The notes: generated by a model not told the origin, from the sequence alone. A stretch of 64,000 nt of DNA from Kushneria aurantia DSM 21353 (GCF_000382245.1 NZ_KB907868.1:118775-182774); one strand, 5' to 3'; positions 34,444 through 44,247 are shown, counted from the stretch's first letter. Numbers and translations: made by a program.

Positions 34444-36351
34444 TCAGTCATCGAGACGACCGAAGGGGTTGTCGACATCCAGCGACACCGGATGCTCGAA
34501 GCCCGGGATGCGAATGCCGTGGGCGTCGACCTCCAGCTCGGGCCCCTCCAGCACCCCTTCGCCGAAGTGGTAGATGGGCGCGAAATCCCCTCTGAGACTG
34601 CGCTCTTCGAAGGCCTGCCGGCGTTCGCGCACTGCCTCGCGGCGGTGACGCCAGCGGGTCATGGTGGCCTCGCCGTGGCGTCGCGTCAGCAGCCGTTCGG
34701 TTACTTCGGGGGAGAACAGCGGCGCGGTAGCATTATTGCCACCAAAGCCCTTGGCGTTGACGAAGCTGACATCGGCTCTGAACGGACGGTGTTCGCGGAA
34801 GATGTCGAGACGCTCGGCGTAGACGTCGTCGGCGACGGCATCGAGGGTGAAAATACCCGGTAACAGTCCGCTGTCGAAACTGCCCAGGGCGCTCATCAGC
34901 TGGTCGCCGGCGGCGCTGCCCTGGGAGTGGCCCAGATAGGCCTTGACCCCCACGACCGGCCAGCGCTGAATGCCGTGCGCCCGTGCCACCGCATCCATGA
35001 CGTGGGATTCGGTGACCCGGTTCATGGGCGTGCTGGTGCCGTGGGAGTGCACATAGCTGCGTTCACGTATGGCCTGCTCGCCCAGTATGTCAGCGGCCAG
35101 CGAGACGCTTTTGCCCAGCGTGATGTAGTTGCCGATGCCCGGCGCCGAGATGGAGCGCTTATAACCGTCGGCGTTGATGAACACCTCCGGCACCGCGCCG
35201 AGGAGCTCCGCGCCCAGCTCCAGCGCCAGGCTATCGTCCATCAGCATCACGAACTGGGCCGACTCGGCGATGGTAAAGCCGCAGTTGCGCGCGAAGGGGC
35301 GGCAGACGCGCTGATAGTCCTCGTCGGTGAGCAGCGCCAGCGCATCCAGCGCCTTCACGCTGGCGTCGTCGGCCAGCGCGCTCATGACCCGAAAGCCCTC
35401 GACGATCTCGGGAGTGATGGGCGCATCGGCGGTGCCCACCATGACCATCCGGCGGCGGCCGAGGCGGATATCGTCAACGCCCAGGCGCAGGTTGTACAGG
35501 AAGGTAGCGCAGGCGCCCTGCATGGCGCCGGTGGCGCCCACGCTGCCCAGCACGTAGGCGTTGAGAAAATCCGCCGGCATCTGGCCGTAGCCCAGCGGCA
35601 TCTGCTTGGAGGTGGCGCGGTTGCCGGTGGCGAAGCTTCTCAAAAGTCCGCCCCAGCCGGCTTCGTCAAGCTGACCGATGGAGTTGCCGGCATAGACGGC
35701 GATCTGGTCCGGGTCGAGCTGATGGCGCAGCTGATCCCACTCGAAGCCGCTCTGGCCGAAACAGTCGGAGGCGGCGAAGATGGTCATCGACAGCGCCCGC
35801 GGATGATGCACGCTGCGGTAGTGGGCGGCCGGATCGAAGCCGCTGGGCAACTGGCCGGCGCTGCGCACCAGCGCCTCGCGGCGATCCGGCAGCATGACCT
35901 CGAAGTCGCCGGCGGGCAGGGTAACCGCCACCTGACGCTCGTCGAGGACCTCGATCAGCCAGCCGTCGGGGATGCGCTCGGGGAGCTGGCGGCGGCTCAT
36001 GCTGACCCGCAGCGGCGCGTCGAGGCGCATGCTCGCCTGGCGGCCGGCGGGGATGCCGGCATCGCCGAAGCGCTCGTCCTCGATGCGACGGATCAGAGTG
36101 TGGCGACGAATGTGGTCGTCATGACGCGATGCCAGCGTCGCCTCATCGGCACGTTCGCCGTTGCCGTCGTGCCAGCCGTCGCTACTGTCGTGATGAATGC
36201 GGCCCATCAGGCTTGCCAGCCCCAGCAGCGTCTGCTGACGGGTCGTTTCCGGAAGCGCATCAATGACGGTCCGATGGAAGGATTGATGCCCGGACGTTCT
36301 GCCGGCCGGGTTGATGCCGCCCATGCCGACGATCACGGGTAACTGTGACAA
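34444..36351 (-). CDS. fabY: beta-ketoacyl-ACP synthase FabY
   Basis: 635 residues, the length of the Pseudomonas FabY enzymes that start fatty acid synthesis in place of FabH. Thiolase-fold features: catalytic cysteine in GAMQGACATFLYN, histidines in YVHSHGTSTPMN and VKAYLGHSQGSAAG, and a glycine-rich end NAKGFGGNNATA. The N-terminus LPVIVGMGGINPAGR fits the family, and the start is a TTG with GAGG eight bases upstream; no in-frame ATG fits. FabB/FabF proteins are about 410 residues, so the size separates it from them. It probably sets the level of acyl chain initiation. Confidence 0.88.
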   Translation of the reverse strand: MSQLPVIVGMGGINPAGRTSGHQSFHRTVIDALPETTRQQTLLGLASLMGRIHHDSSDGWHDGNGERADEATLASRHDDHIRRHTLIRRIEDERFGDAGIPAGRQASMRLDAPLRVSMSRRQLPERIPDGWLIEVLDERQVAVTLPAGDFEVMLPDRREALVRSAGQLPSGFDPAAHYRSVHHPRALSMTIFAASDCFGQSGFEWDQLRHQLDPDQIAVYAGNSIGQLDEAGWGGLLRSFATGNRATSKQMPLGYGQMPADFLNAYVLGSVGATGAMQGACATFLYNLRLGVDDIRLGRRRMVMVGTADAPITPEIVEGFRVMSALADDASVKALDALALLTDEDYQRVCRPFARNCGFTIAESAQFVMLMDDSLALELGAELLGAVPEVFINADGYKRSISAPGIGNYITLGKSVSLAADILGEQAIRERSYVHSHGTSTPMNRVTESHVMDAVARAHGIQRWPVVGVKAYLGHSQGSAAGDQLMSALGSFDSGLLPGIFTLDAVADDVYAERLDIFREHRPFRADVSFVNAKGFGGNNATAPLFSPEVTERLLTRRHGEATMTRWRHRREAVRERRQAFEERSLRGDFAPIYHFGEGVLEGPELEVDAHGIRIPGFEHPVSLDVDNPFGRLDD

Positions 36352-36468
36352 GCCGAATACCTCATGTTGAGACGTTCACAGGCGCAGGCAGGGGCTACCA
36401 GCACATCGCCTGACCGGCGGCGGGATCAGCGACAGCGCAGAGTGTCTGCCACCGCTCAGGGGGGAGTC

Positions 36469-36497
36469 ATGATAGCATCGCGGTGTTGAACCGTCAT
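36469..36497 (-). promoter_or_regulatory. candidate sigma-70 promoter of fabY
   Basis: On the minus strand, ATGACG (4 of 6 to TTGACA) is separated by 17 bases from TATCAT (5 of 6), which has an extended TG element. It lies about 120 bases upstream of the fabY TTG start. Pattern match by eye only. Confidence 0.4.
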
Positions 36498-36532
36498 GTT
36501 GCAGGGTCAACGTCCTGTCACAAGTAGGTGCT

Positions 36533-37258
36533 ATGTACGCCAATTCCCGAGAGGTAGCGACGGCCCAGCGCGATGTCCATCCCGATCTGGCCGGACGAGT
36601 GCGCCGCGCGCTCGAATCGCCCTGGCAGCGACCGCTGGCGGCCCACAATCGCGAGGCCTTCGCGCAAGCGCTGGATTTCTATCGCCGGTGCGGCGGTGAG
36701 CTGATTCTCGATGCGGGCTGTGGTACGGGCCTTTCGACCCGTCAACTGGCGCAGCGCTACCCCGAGGCCTGCGTGATCGGTATCGACCGCAGCGCCGAGC
36801 GCCTGTCGCGCCAGGCCGACGCCGCCGGGGCGCTACCCGGCAATGCGCTGCTGCTGCGCGCCGACCTGGTCGACTTCTGGCGACTGGCACTGGCGCACGA
36901 TCTGTGCCCCGCACGCCATTTCCTGCTTTATCCCAACCCATATCCCAAGGCGTCGCAGTTGAAGCGGCGCTGGCATGCGCATCCGGTCTTTCCGGTGCTG
37001 ATGGCGCTGGGGGGCGAGCTTGAGTTGCGCAGCAACTGGCGCCTCTATGTCGAGGAGTTTGCGCAGGCGCTGAACCAGGTGACGGCTCTGGCGGTCTCGG
37101 TGGAGCGCTTCGAGCCGCCGCAGGACGGGATCATCAGTCCCTTCGAGCGCAAATATCGCGACAGCGGTCATGCCCTGTGGCGGCTGTGCTGCCGGCTGGA
37201 AGGTGGGCAGTGGGGTGCGCTCAGGGCCGCTGCTCGACCGGTGGAGAACCCGGCATGA
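36533..37258 (+). CDS. TrmB-like SAM-dependent methyltransferase
   Basis: 241 residues. The SAM-binding motif is LILDAGCGTGLSTRQLA, followed by the acidic end of the second strand in VIGIDRSAERL. Later blocks FLLYPNPYPKASQLKRRWH and ELELRSNWRLYVEEF echo the tRNA m7G46 methyltransferase TrmB, where the matching segment is F-P-D-P-W-P-K-x-x-H-x-K-R-R. The acidic residue of that segment is replaced here by asparagine. It is thus either a divergent TrmB or a paralogue with another target. It is divergent from fabY across a 181-base gap. Confidence 0.75.
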   Translation: MYANSREVATAQRDVHPDLAGRVRRALESPWQRPLAAHNREAFAQALDFYRRCGGELILDAGCGTGLSTRQLAQRYPEACVIGIDRSAERLSRQADAAGALPGNALLLRADLVDFWRLALAHDLCPARHFLLYPNPYPKASQLKRRWHAHPVFPVLMALGGELELRSNWRLYVEEFAQALNQVTALAVSVERFEPPQDGIISPFERKYRDSGHALWRLCCRLEGGQWGALRAAARPVENPA

Positions 37259-37405
37259 GTGCACGCTGTTGTGTCGCGTGTACGTATTGAAAAAGCCTGC
37301 TCCAGGGGTCCTGTTTGCGGCTCTGGCGGATTGCGGCGGCTGAGCTTGTGCCATTACTCTGAACGACCCCCTCTGTTCGAGTTTTTCTACAGGACACCTC
37401 TGATC

Positions 37406-38881
37406 ATGCCGAGCGGCTTCGTGTACCACCGGCGGTCTCTGCCACCGCTGCGTTTTCTTGCGGCCATTGTCATCGTTACCGGTCTGGCGGGTGTCGCCGG
37501 TCGCGCCGATGCCGAGGGTTTTCCCGCCACCGCCGAGCTGGCCGAACGCGGCTTCGAAGTCAGTGCCTACGCCGAGCTGCTCGACAGCGGCGAGTCGCTG
37601 GGCAGTCTGACGCCGCGTCAGATGCTGTCACCGGCTTCCGTCTCCAAGCTCTACACTGCTGCCGCCGCTCTGGAGCGCTGGGGGCCGCAGCACCGCTTCA
37701 CTACCGAGCTGGTAAGCCGTGGTGCCATCGTCGACGGCGTGCTGCAGGGCGATCTGATACTTGACGGCGGCGGCGATCCGGGCATGACCAGCCGCGATTA
37801 CTGGCTGCTGGTGCAGGGGCTGGCCAACCGTGGCATTCGTCGCATCGATGGTCGCGTGCTGGCCTCGCAGTGGCGCTTTGGTCCGGTTGAATGCGTCACC
37901 ACCGACCGCTGCAACGCCCGCAGCCGTTCCCGCCACGCTTTCGACGCCCAGCTGTCATCGACGGCGGTCGATTTCGCCAACTGGTGTGTCGAGGTGAGCC
38001 CCGGCAGCGGCGCCGGCGCGCCGGCGCAGATTGCCGGTTGCGCCGGCCCCCGACCGCTGACGCCGGTGGTCAACAACGTGACCACCGTCAGCAGCGGCGG
38101 TACTGCCATCAGCGCCGAGCGTACCACTGCGGGCGGCGAGGATCGGCTGGTACTCTCCGGGCGTATTGAAGCCGGCAGCTGGCCGCGCAGTGTCTATCGC
38201 TCCAGCGCCGATCCGGCCCGGCAGAGTCTGGCGACACTGCAGTCGCTGATGGAGGACGCCGGTATTGCGGTTACCGGCGGCTTTGCCGCTACCGCCACGC
38301 CACCGCCCGGCGGCGCGCGGGTGCTGTCGGCGGTTGACGGCGAGCCGCTGCAGGAGCAACTGACGCGTATGCTCAACTACTCCAACAACTTCATGGCCGA
38401 TGTGCTGGCGCTCGACCTGGCCGGAGAGGGGGCGACCATGGCCGGCGCCGCGGCGGCGCTCGACGCCTTTGCCGGCTCGATTCCCGACCACGGCCCGGTC
38501 AATCTGCTTTCGGGTAGTGGCCTGACGCCGGATAGCCGCACCAGTGCTGCCGGGGTGGTGGCGCTACTGGATCATATGTATCACCAGACGGCACTTTTCC
38601 CGGTTTTCGTTGCCGGCATGCAGGCGCCGGTCAACGGCCCGATGACCTTTATCCGGCGCGGCAGCGAGCGTTTTCAGCGTAGCGTGATGATCAAGACGGG
38701 CACCCTCAACGAGCCGGTGCCGGTACGCGCGGTGGGCGGTTATTTCCGCACCGCGAGCGGCCGCTGGGGCGCTTTCTCGGTCATGTTCAACGGCCGTCGC
38801 CCGGGGCCGCCGTGGCTCAACTGGACCGACACGCTAACGGCGGTGGCCAGCGATATCGATACCATGATCGCCAACCATTGA
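37406..38881 (+). CDS. dacB: D-alanyl-D-alanine carboxypeptidase/endopeptidase PBP4
   Basis: 491 residues with an N-terminal signal peptide (hydrophobic run at about 16-32 ending in GRADA). All three penicillin-binding motifs are visible: SVSK at 78-81, SNN in NYSNNFMADVLAL and KTG in MIKTGTLNEP. It trims or cleaves peptidoglycan cross-links in the periplasm. The chosen ATG has AGGA 11 bases upstream; the frame is open for 49 codons before it, without similarity. Its length and SxN spacing match class C low-molecular-weight PBP4. Confidence 0.94.
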   Translation: MPSGFVYHRRSLPPLRFLAAIVIVTGLAGVAGRADAEGFPATAELAERGFEVSAYAELLDSGESLGSLTPRQMLSPASVSKLYTAAAALERWGPQHRFTTELVSRGAIVDGVLQGDLILDGGGDPGMTSRDYWLLVQGLANRGIRRIDGRVLASQWRFGPVECVTTDRCNARSRSRHAFDAQLSSTAVDFANWCVEVSPGSGAGAPAQIAGCAGPRPLTPVVNNVTTVSSGGTAISAERTTAGGEDRLVLSGRIEAGSWPRSVYRSSADPARQSLATLQSLMEDAGIAVTGGFAATATPPPGGARVLSAVDGEPLQEQLTRMLNYSNNFMADVLALDLAGEGATMAGAAAALDAFAGSIPDHGPVNLLSGSGLTPDSRTSAAGVVALLDHMYHQTALFPVFVAGMQAPVNGPMTFIRRGSERFQRSVMIKTGTLNEPVPVRAVGGYFRTASGRWGAFSVMFNGRRPGPPWLNWTDTLTAVASDIDTMIANH

Positions 38882-38979
38882 GCTGTCCATGGCGGGCACG
38901 GCATGGCAGCCGCGCCCGCGCCTTTGGTAGCATGCGCCTGCTGCCCTGATACCGTGCGCGCCCGACAGGAACCAACGCC

Positions 38980-39354
38980 ATGAAACCCGGCCATACCGGC
39001 TTCAAGCGGCTTTTTCATTCAACCCGTTACTCCTTCCGGGGGCTGGTGGCCGCCTGGCACAACGAGGCGGCCTTTCGCCAGGAGCTGGTGCTGGCTATCG
39101 TGCTGCTGCCTGCCACCTTCTGGCTGGCGAGCAGTTTTGTGGAATGGCTTTTACTGATCGGCAGCGCCCTGCTGGTGATGGCCGTCGAACTGCTCAACTC
39201 GGCGGTGGAGAGTGTGGTCGATCGCATCGGCGTTGAACATCACGAGCTCTCCGGGCGCGCCAAGGATCTTGGCTCCGCCGCCGTCTTCCTCTCCGTTCTT
39301 TTCGTCTTTCTGGTGTGGGGCGGATTGCTGATCGCTCGTCTCATCGGTCTTTAG
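38980..39354 (+). CDS. dgkA: diacylglycerol kinase DgkA
   Basis: 124 residues with three membrane helices. The active-site block is MAVELLNSAVESVVDRIG, and AWHNEAAFRQE near the N-terminus is the conserved amphipathic segment. It phosphorylates diacylglycerol freed by osmoregulated glucan or LPS modification, returning it to phospholipid synthesis. AGGA lies before the ATG. It lies 98 bases downstream of dacB on the same strand. Confidence 0.97.
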   Translation: MKPGHTGFKRLFHSTRYSFRGLVAAWHNEAAFRQELVLAIVLLPATFWLASSFVEWLLLIGSALLVMAVELLNSAVESVVDRIGVEHHELSGRAKDLGSAAVFLSVLFVFLVWGGLLIARLIGL

Positions 39355-39668
39355 AAGCGCTATTTTTCTTCCTGCCTTTTCCACCCGGGCCCGGATGTGG
39401 CGTCACCATGATGTGGCGTCGCCATGCCTCCGGGGAATGATCTCTTCGTCATGCCGTTCGCCCCGCGCACGCCATAAACCCTGATCCTGCAATCCCGCAG
39501 GCCGCTGGATGGCGTTGTGCCATATCACTGCATCATGTCCTGAGGGCATGGGGGTATACGCAATGAACGTTTGTCACGAGCGTCGTTTGCGAGCCTCATG
39601 GGGCGTGTAGATGCCGCATCGGCATGTCGCCGGCGGTCCATAACGATAAAGTGAAGGGTGCTTCCGAT
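39355..39668. other. 314-base gap upstream of the BCCT gene
   Basis: No gene seen. It holds a tandem 16-bp repeat near dgkA, a small stem CCTGC / GCAGG at 39486-39501 and a perfect inverted repeat ATGCCG-CAT-CGGCAT at 39611-39625, which lies 44 bases before the transporter start and could be an operator. The promoter of the transporter-hydrolase unit is expected here, but I could not assign -10 and -35 boxes. Confidence 0.5.
39394..39425. repeat. two tandem copies of a 16-bp unit
   Basis: GATGTGGCGTCACCAT is followed directly by GATGTGGCGTCGCCAT, one base different. It lies 40 bases after dgkA in non-coding DNA. Likely a local slippage duplication; no function is evident. Confidence 0.75.
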
Positions 39669-41255
39669 ATGTCTCATAGCATTCGGCCTTTCGTATTCTG
39701 GCCGGTTTTCCTGATTCTGATGGCCGCGGTGGTGGCCAGTTTCATCAATCTCGACGCCTTCCTGGCTGTCACCAGCCATCTCAACAGCCTGGTGCTGGAC
39801 AATTTTTCCTGGCTGTTCAGCCTCGGTAGCCTCTACATGCTGGTGCTGGCCGTGATCGTCTATGTGTCGCCGCTGGGACGGGTGCGCATTGGCGGTGAAA
39901 ACGCCGAGCCACTGCTGTCGAAGCTACGCTGGTTTTCGATCACGCTGTGTACCACCCTGGCGGTAGGCATTCTGTTCTGGACCACTGCCGAACCGCTTTA
40001 CCACTACCACTCGCCGCCTTCGGGCATGGATATCGCGGCGACGTCGCCGGATGCGGCGCGCTTTGCCATCTCGACCATGTTTCTGCACTGGACGCTGACG
40101 CCCTACGCCATCTACGCGATGCCGGCGCTGCTCTTCGCGCTGGTGCTCTACAACCGCCGTCAGCGCTTCTCGATCGCCAGTATGTTCGAGCCGCTGTTCG
40201 GTTTTTCGCGAGTGCGTCGGGTCGGCGGGCTGATCGATGCGGTGGCGCTCTATGCGCTGGTGGCCGGTATGGCATCGTCGCTGGGGACCGGCGCGTTGAC
40301 CATCACTGGTGGCATCAACAGCTACATCGGTGGCGAGGCCAGTCCATTGAAACTGGCGCTGGTGACCGCCGCGATCGTGGTGACCTTCGTGGTCTCCGCC
40401 GCCACCGGCCTGCAGCGCGGTATTGCCAGGCTCTCTTCGCTCAATACCTGGCTACTGCTGGGGTTGGGTGTTTTTGTGCTGGTGACCGGGCCGACGCTCT
40501 ACATGCTGGGACTGGGCACCGAGTCGCTGGGCAACTATCTCGACAACTTCTTCACCAAAAGCCTCTATACCGGTACCGCCGCCAATGACGACTGGGCGCA
40601 GTCGTGGAGCATCTTCTACTGGGCGGTATGGTTTGCCTGGGCGCCGGTCACCGCCCTCTTTCTGGGGCGTATCTCGCGCGGCTATACGGTGCGCGATTTC
40701 ATCAACATTGCGCTGATATTTCCGGCGCTTTTCTCGATGATCTGGATCGTGATCTTCTCCACCGCGGCGCTCAAGTTCGACATCGACAGCGGCTCGCAGC
40801 TCTACGACGTTCTCTCCAATAAAGGCATCGACCAGGTGCTCTATACCCTTTTCGGTAATCTGCCGCTGTCGGCCATCACCGTGCCAGTGCTGCTCTTTGT
40901 TGCCTTTATCTCCTACGTCACCGCCGCGGATTCCAATACCGATGCCATCGGCAATCTCTGCACCCGGGGGCTGACCGCCGATTCCGACATGAGCGGCGCG
41001 CTGCCGGTCAAGATCGTGTGGGGGGCGGTGATCGGTATTGTCGCCTGGGTCATGACCAGCTTCGTGGGTATCGACGGTATCAAGATGCTCTCCAATCTCG
41101 GCGGCCTGCCGGCCATGCTGATGATACTGCTGGCGTCACTGTCGCTGTGGCGCTGGATCGCCGATCCGTCGCGCCTCGATGAAAAGCCGCTGTTCGATCA
41201 ACTGCGTGAGCGCAGCGTCCAACGTTTCTCCAACCGGGATCAGGAGGACACCTGA
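39669..41255 (+). CDS. BCCT family (betaine/choline/carnitine) transporter
   Basis: 528 residues, about twelve membrane helices. The family signature around helix 8 is WSIFYWAVWFAWAPVTALF, whose tryptophans form the aromatic cage for quaternary amines; the preceding YGLVAGM-like turn is seen as YALVAGMASSLGTGA. It imports a betaine-like substrate with sodium or protons. The stop overlaps the start of the next gene (TGATG), which encodes a serine esterase, so uptake and cleavage of the same compound are probably linked. BCCT carriers can also serve osmoprotection; this coupling favours a catabolic role here. Confidence 0.92.
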   Translation: MSHSIRPFVFWPVFLILMAAVVASFINLDAFLAVTSHLNSLVLDNFSWLFSLGSLYMLVLAVIVYVSPLGRVRIGGENAEPLLSKLRWFSITLCTTLAVGILFWTTAEPLYHYHSPPSGMDIAATSPDAARFAISTMFLHWTLTPYAIYAMPALLFALVLYNRRQRFSIASMFEPLFGFSRVRRVGGLIDAVALYALVAGMASSLGTGALTITGGINSYIGGEASPLKLALVTAAIVVTFVVSAATGLQRGIARLSSLNTWLLLGLGVFVLVTGPTLYMLGLGTESLGNYLDNFFTKSLYTGTAANDDWAQSWSIFYWAVWFAWAPVTALFLGRISRGYTVRDFINIALIFPALFSMIWIVIFSTAALKFDIDSGSQLYDVLSNKGIDQVLYTLFGNLPLSAITVPVLLFVAFISYVTAADSNTDAIGNLCTRGLTADSDMSGALPVKIVWGAVIGIVAWVMTSFVGIDGIKMLSNLGGLPAMLMILLASLSLWRWIADPSRLDEKPLFDQLRERSVQRFSNRDQEDT

Positions 41256-43279
41256 TGCAGATCAGGGAAGACTTTCCATACGCCGTGCGCGAAATCGAAA
41301 ACGAGTGGATCGGGCTGGCCGACGGTACCCGGCTGGCGGCGCGCCTGTGGCTTCCCGAAGGCTGCGAAGCGCAGCCGGTGCCGACCATTCTGGAATACCT
41401 GCCGTATCGCAAGCGCGACGGTACGGCGGTGCGCGATGAGCTGACCCACCCCTGGTTTGCCGGCCACGGCTACGCCTGTATTCGTGTCGATATGCGCGGC
41501 AACGGTGAGTCCGACGGCCTGATGGCTGACGAATATGCCCCCCGGGAGCAGCTCGACGCCCTGGAGGTCATCGACTGGATCGTTCGCCAGCCCTGGTGCA
41601 ATGGCAGGCTCGGCATGATGGGGATCTCATGGGGAGGCTTCAATAGTCTGCAGCTGGCCGAGATCGATCCCGAGCCGCTGAAGGCCATTATCACCCTGTG
41701 CTCCACCGACGACCGCTACGCCGACGATATTCATTACAAGGGCGGCAATATGCTGCTGGAGAATCTTGCCTGGGCGGCGACCATGCTCAGCTTCTCCGCC
41801 GCACCGCCCGACCCGCAGCTGGTGGGCGAGCGCTGGCGCGCCATGTGGCGCGAGCGGCTCGACAACATGCCGCTGCTGGCGGATATCTGGATGCGTCATC
41901 AGCATCGCGACAACTACTGGCGGCATGGCTCGGTGTGCGAAAATCCCGGTGATATCGAGGCTGCGGTCTACGCCATCAGCGGCTGGGGCGACGCCTACAT
42001 GAATGCGGTACCGCGCCTGATGGAGAGCCTCGAGTGCCCGAGGAAGGCGCTGGTCGGCCCCTGGATTCACAAATACCCGCACTTCGCCATTCCCGAGCCG
42101 GCGATCGGCTTTCTACAGGAGGCGCTACGCTGGTGGGATTACTGGCTCAAGGGCATCGATAACGGGGTCATGGATGAGCCGCAGTGCACTTTCTACCTGC
42201 AGGACGGGCTGGCGCCGGCGCCGCGCTACGACGAGCGCCCGGGGCAGTGGGTGCGAACCGCCGGCTGGCCCGCCTCGCACGATGAGATCGAACCGCTGGC
42301 GCTGGTGCTGGCTGATACCGGTCTTGAGCCAACAGGTGGGCTCTCGGCGCCGCGACGCATCGCCTCGCCGCTGACTGCCGGCGCCCTGCACGGTGAGTAT
42401 ATCGGCCTGTGGTACGGTGCCGACATGCCCCCCGATCAGCGTCGCGATGACGGCCTGGCACTGACCTTCGACTCCGCCGTGTGGCCTGATGGGCTGGATT
42501 TGCTTGGCCAGCCGAGCCTCGATATCGAAGTGACCAGCGACGCCGCCTGTGGTCAGCTGGTCGCCCGGCTGTGCGATGTCTCCCCGGATGGCGACAGCGC
42601 GCTGATCACCTGGGGCACGCTCAATCTGGCGCTGCGCCACGACCCGGGTCGGGTCGAGCCGCCGGTTTCCGGTGAGCCGATGAAGGTGCAACTGGCGCTG
42701 GATCTGATCGGCTATCGTCTGCCGCCCGGCCATCGGCTGCGCATTGCGCTCTCCAGCGCCAGTTTCCCGATGCTGTGGTCGCCACGCCAGCGTGCCGATC
42801 TCACTCTGCTGGCTGGAACGCCGCGGCTGACCCTGCCGGTGTCGAAGCTCGCCTACATCGACAATCCCTTCGAGGTGCCGGAGGGGGCCACGCCCTGTCG
42901 CCAGCAGGTGCTGCGCTCTGCCGCGCCGCGCCGCACGGTCAGCGAAGACGTAGCCAGTGGTGAAGTGACGGTGACGGTCGAGGATGACATGGGCGACGTA
43001 CGCTTTCTCGATCACGGTCTGCGGGTCGAGCAGCGTGCCCGCGAGGTCTATACCAGTCACCCCACCGACGCCGGCCGCACCCGCGCCGAGATCGAGTGGG
43101 TCTATCGCGCCTGCCGCGAAGAGGGAGAGGGGCAGTTTGCCGTCGAAGTGGTCAGCCGCTACTGGCTCCACTGCGATGGCGAGCGGTTTTATCTGCAGGC
43201 CGAGCAGATCGCCTGCGAGGGCGAAGACAGGGTCAGTGAGCGAAGCTGGCAGCGTCAGATCGAGCGCGGCGCGGTGTAA
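41255..43279 (+). CDS. CocE/NonD family serine hydrolase
   Basis: 674 residues. The alpha/beta-hydrolase domain carries the nucleophile in MMGISWGGFNSLQ, the aspartate around SGWGDAYMNA and the histidine in GPWIHKYPHF; the C-terminal jelly-roll domain begins near residue 350. The family includes cocaine esterase and X-Pro dipeptidyl peptidases, which cut ester or amide bonds. There is no signal peptide, so the enzyme is cytoplasmic. Overlap with the BCCT gene suggests that it acts on what that carrier imports, perhaps an ester or amide of a quaternary amine. The substrate is inference. Confidence 0.88.
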   Translation: MQIREDFPYAVREIENEWIGLADGTRLAARLWLPEGCEAQPVPTILEYLPYRKRDGTAVRDELTHPWFAGHGYACIRVDMRGNGESDGLMADEYAPREQLDALEVIDWIVRQPWCNGRLGMMGISWGGFNSLQLAEIDPEPLKAIITLCSTDDRYADDIHYKGGNMLLENLAWAATMLSFSAAPPDPQLVGERWRAMWRERLDNMPLLADIWMRHQHRDNYWRHGSVCENPGDIEAAVYAISGWGDAYMNAVPRLMESLECPRKALVGPWIHKYPHFAIPEPAIGFLQEALRWWDYWLKGIDNGVMDEPQCTFYLQDGLAPAPRYDERPGQWVRTAGWPASHDEIEPLALVLADTGLEPTGGLSAPRRIASPLTAGALHGEYIGLWYGADMPPDQRRDDGLALTFDSAVWPDGLDLLGQPSLDIEVTSDAACGQLVARLCDVSPDGDSALITWGTLNLALRHDPGRVEPPVSGEPMKVQLALDLIGYRLPPGHRLRIALSSASFPMLWSPRQRADLTLLAGTPRLTLPVSKLAYIDNPFEVPEGATPCRQQVLRSAAPRRTVSEDVASGEVTVTVEDDMGDVRFLDHGLRVEQRAREVYTSHPTDAGRTRAEIEWVYRACREEGEGQFAVEVVSRYWLHCDGERFYLQAEQIACEGEDRVSERSWQRQIERGAV

Positions 43280-43332
43280 GGCGTTAGGCTATCGTTTTTC
43301 GGCTTTCTGTTACGAAGAGCGATCCATTCAGC

Positions 43333-44247
43333 ATGTCGTCACGTCACGCCCTGCCGCCGCTCAACTGTCTGAGCGCTTTCGAGGCCGCCGCCCGGCTGGG
43401 TGGCATCACTCGTGCCAGCGCCGAGCTGGCGCTCACTCAGAGCGCTGTCAGCCGTCGCATTCAGCGGCTGGAGGAGGACCTTGGCCAGCCCCTGTTCGAG
43501 CGACGTCTCTCCGGCCTGCGGCTGACGCCCGCCGGTGAGCGCTATTATCGAGTGGTGCGTCAGGTGTTGCTTGATCTTGGCGATATCAGTGCCGAACTGC
43601 GCCATCGCCCCGACGAAAAGCTGCTGACGCTGGCTTCCACGCCGACTATTGCCTCCTTCTGGCTGGCGCGTCAGCTGCCCGATTTTCAGCGCCGCTACCC
43701 CGATATCAGTATCCGCATGCTGATTGTCGAAAATCCCGCGCGACTGATACCCGGCGAGTTCGATCTGGGCATCTATTACCATCTGCCCGGAGAGGTCGAT
43801 CCCGACTGGTTGATAGCCGAACCGATATTCGATGTCGAGCGGGTGGCGGCGCTCTGTTCGCCGGCCTATCTGCAACGAGAAGGCGCTATCGCCAGCGTCG
43901 AGGAGATGCTGGCGCGTCATGTACTATTGGTGGTGGAAGACCACTTCAACGACTGGCTGACCTGGCGTAACTGGTATGAGGCGCTTGGCGGTCAGTGGCG
44001 CGAGCCGGCGCGCACCCTGTCTGCCAACAGCTATCAGCTCTTGATGAATGCCACCCTCGCCGGTCAGGGCATCTCGCTGGGCTGGACCCGTCTGCTGGAG
44101 CATGAGTTGAATGACGGTCAGCTGGTGAAGGCGCTTGATGAAGAGATCGACAGCAGCGGCCGACTGTCGCTGTTGACCCCTGAAGGGCGCCGCGACAGCG
44201 GTGCCGCGGCGCTTTTTCGTCAGTGGTTGTTGGGGCGATCTACATGA
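43333..44247 (+). CDS. LysR family regulator (GcvA-like)
   Basis: 304 residues. The N-terminal winged helix is clear: LPPLNCLSAFEAAARLGGIT, ASAELALTQSAVSRRIQRLE and LFERRLSGLRLTPAGERYY. The effector domain follows (about 90-300). It lies 53 bases after the hydrolase gene in the same direction, so it may be the last gene of the BCCT-hydrolase unit and control it. The effector cannot be predicted from sequence. Confidence 0.9.
   Translation: MSSRHALPPLNCLSAFEAAARLGGITRASAELALTQSAVSRRIQRLEEDLGQPLFERRLSGLRLTPAGERYYRVVRQVLLDLGDISAELRHRPDEKLLTLASTPTIASFWLARQLPDFQRRYPDISIRMLIVENPARLIPGEFDLGIYYHLPGEVDPDWLIAEPIFDVERVAALCSPAYLQREGAIASVEEMLARHVLLVVEDHFNDWLTWRNWYEALGGQWREPARTLSANSYQLLMNATLAGQGISLGWTRLLEHELNDGQLVKALDEEIDSSGRLSLLTPEGRRDSGAAALFRQWLLGRST

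Noticed and set aside
34927..36342. A 471-codon plus-strand frame over fabY
   Set aside because: Antisense shadow of fabY with no domain; the fabY frame has clear catalytic motifs.
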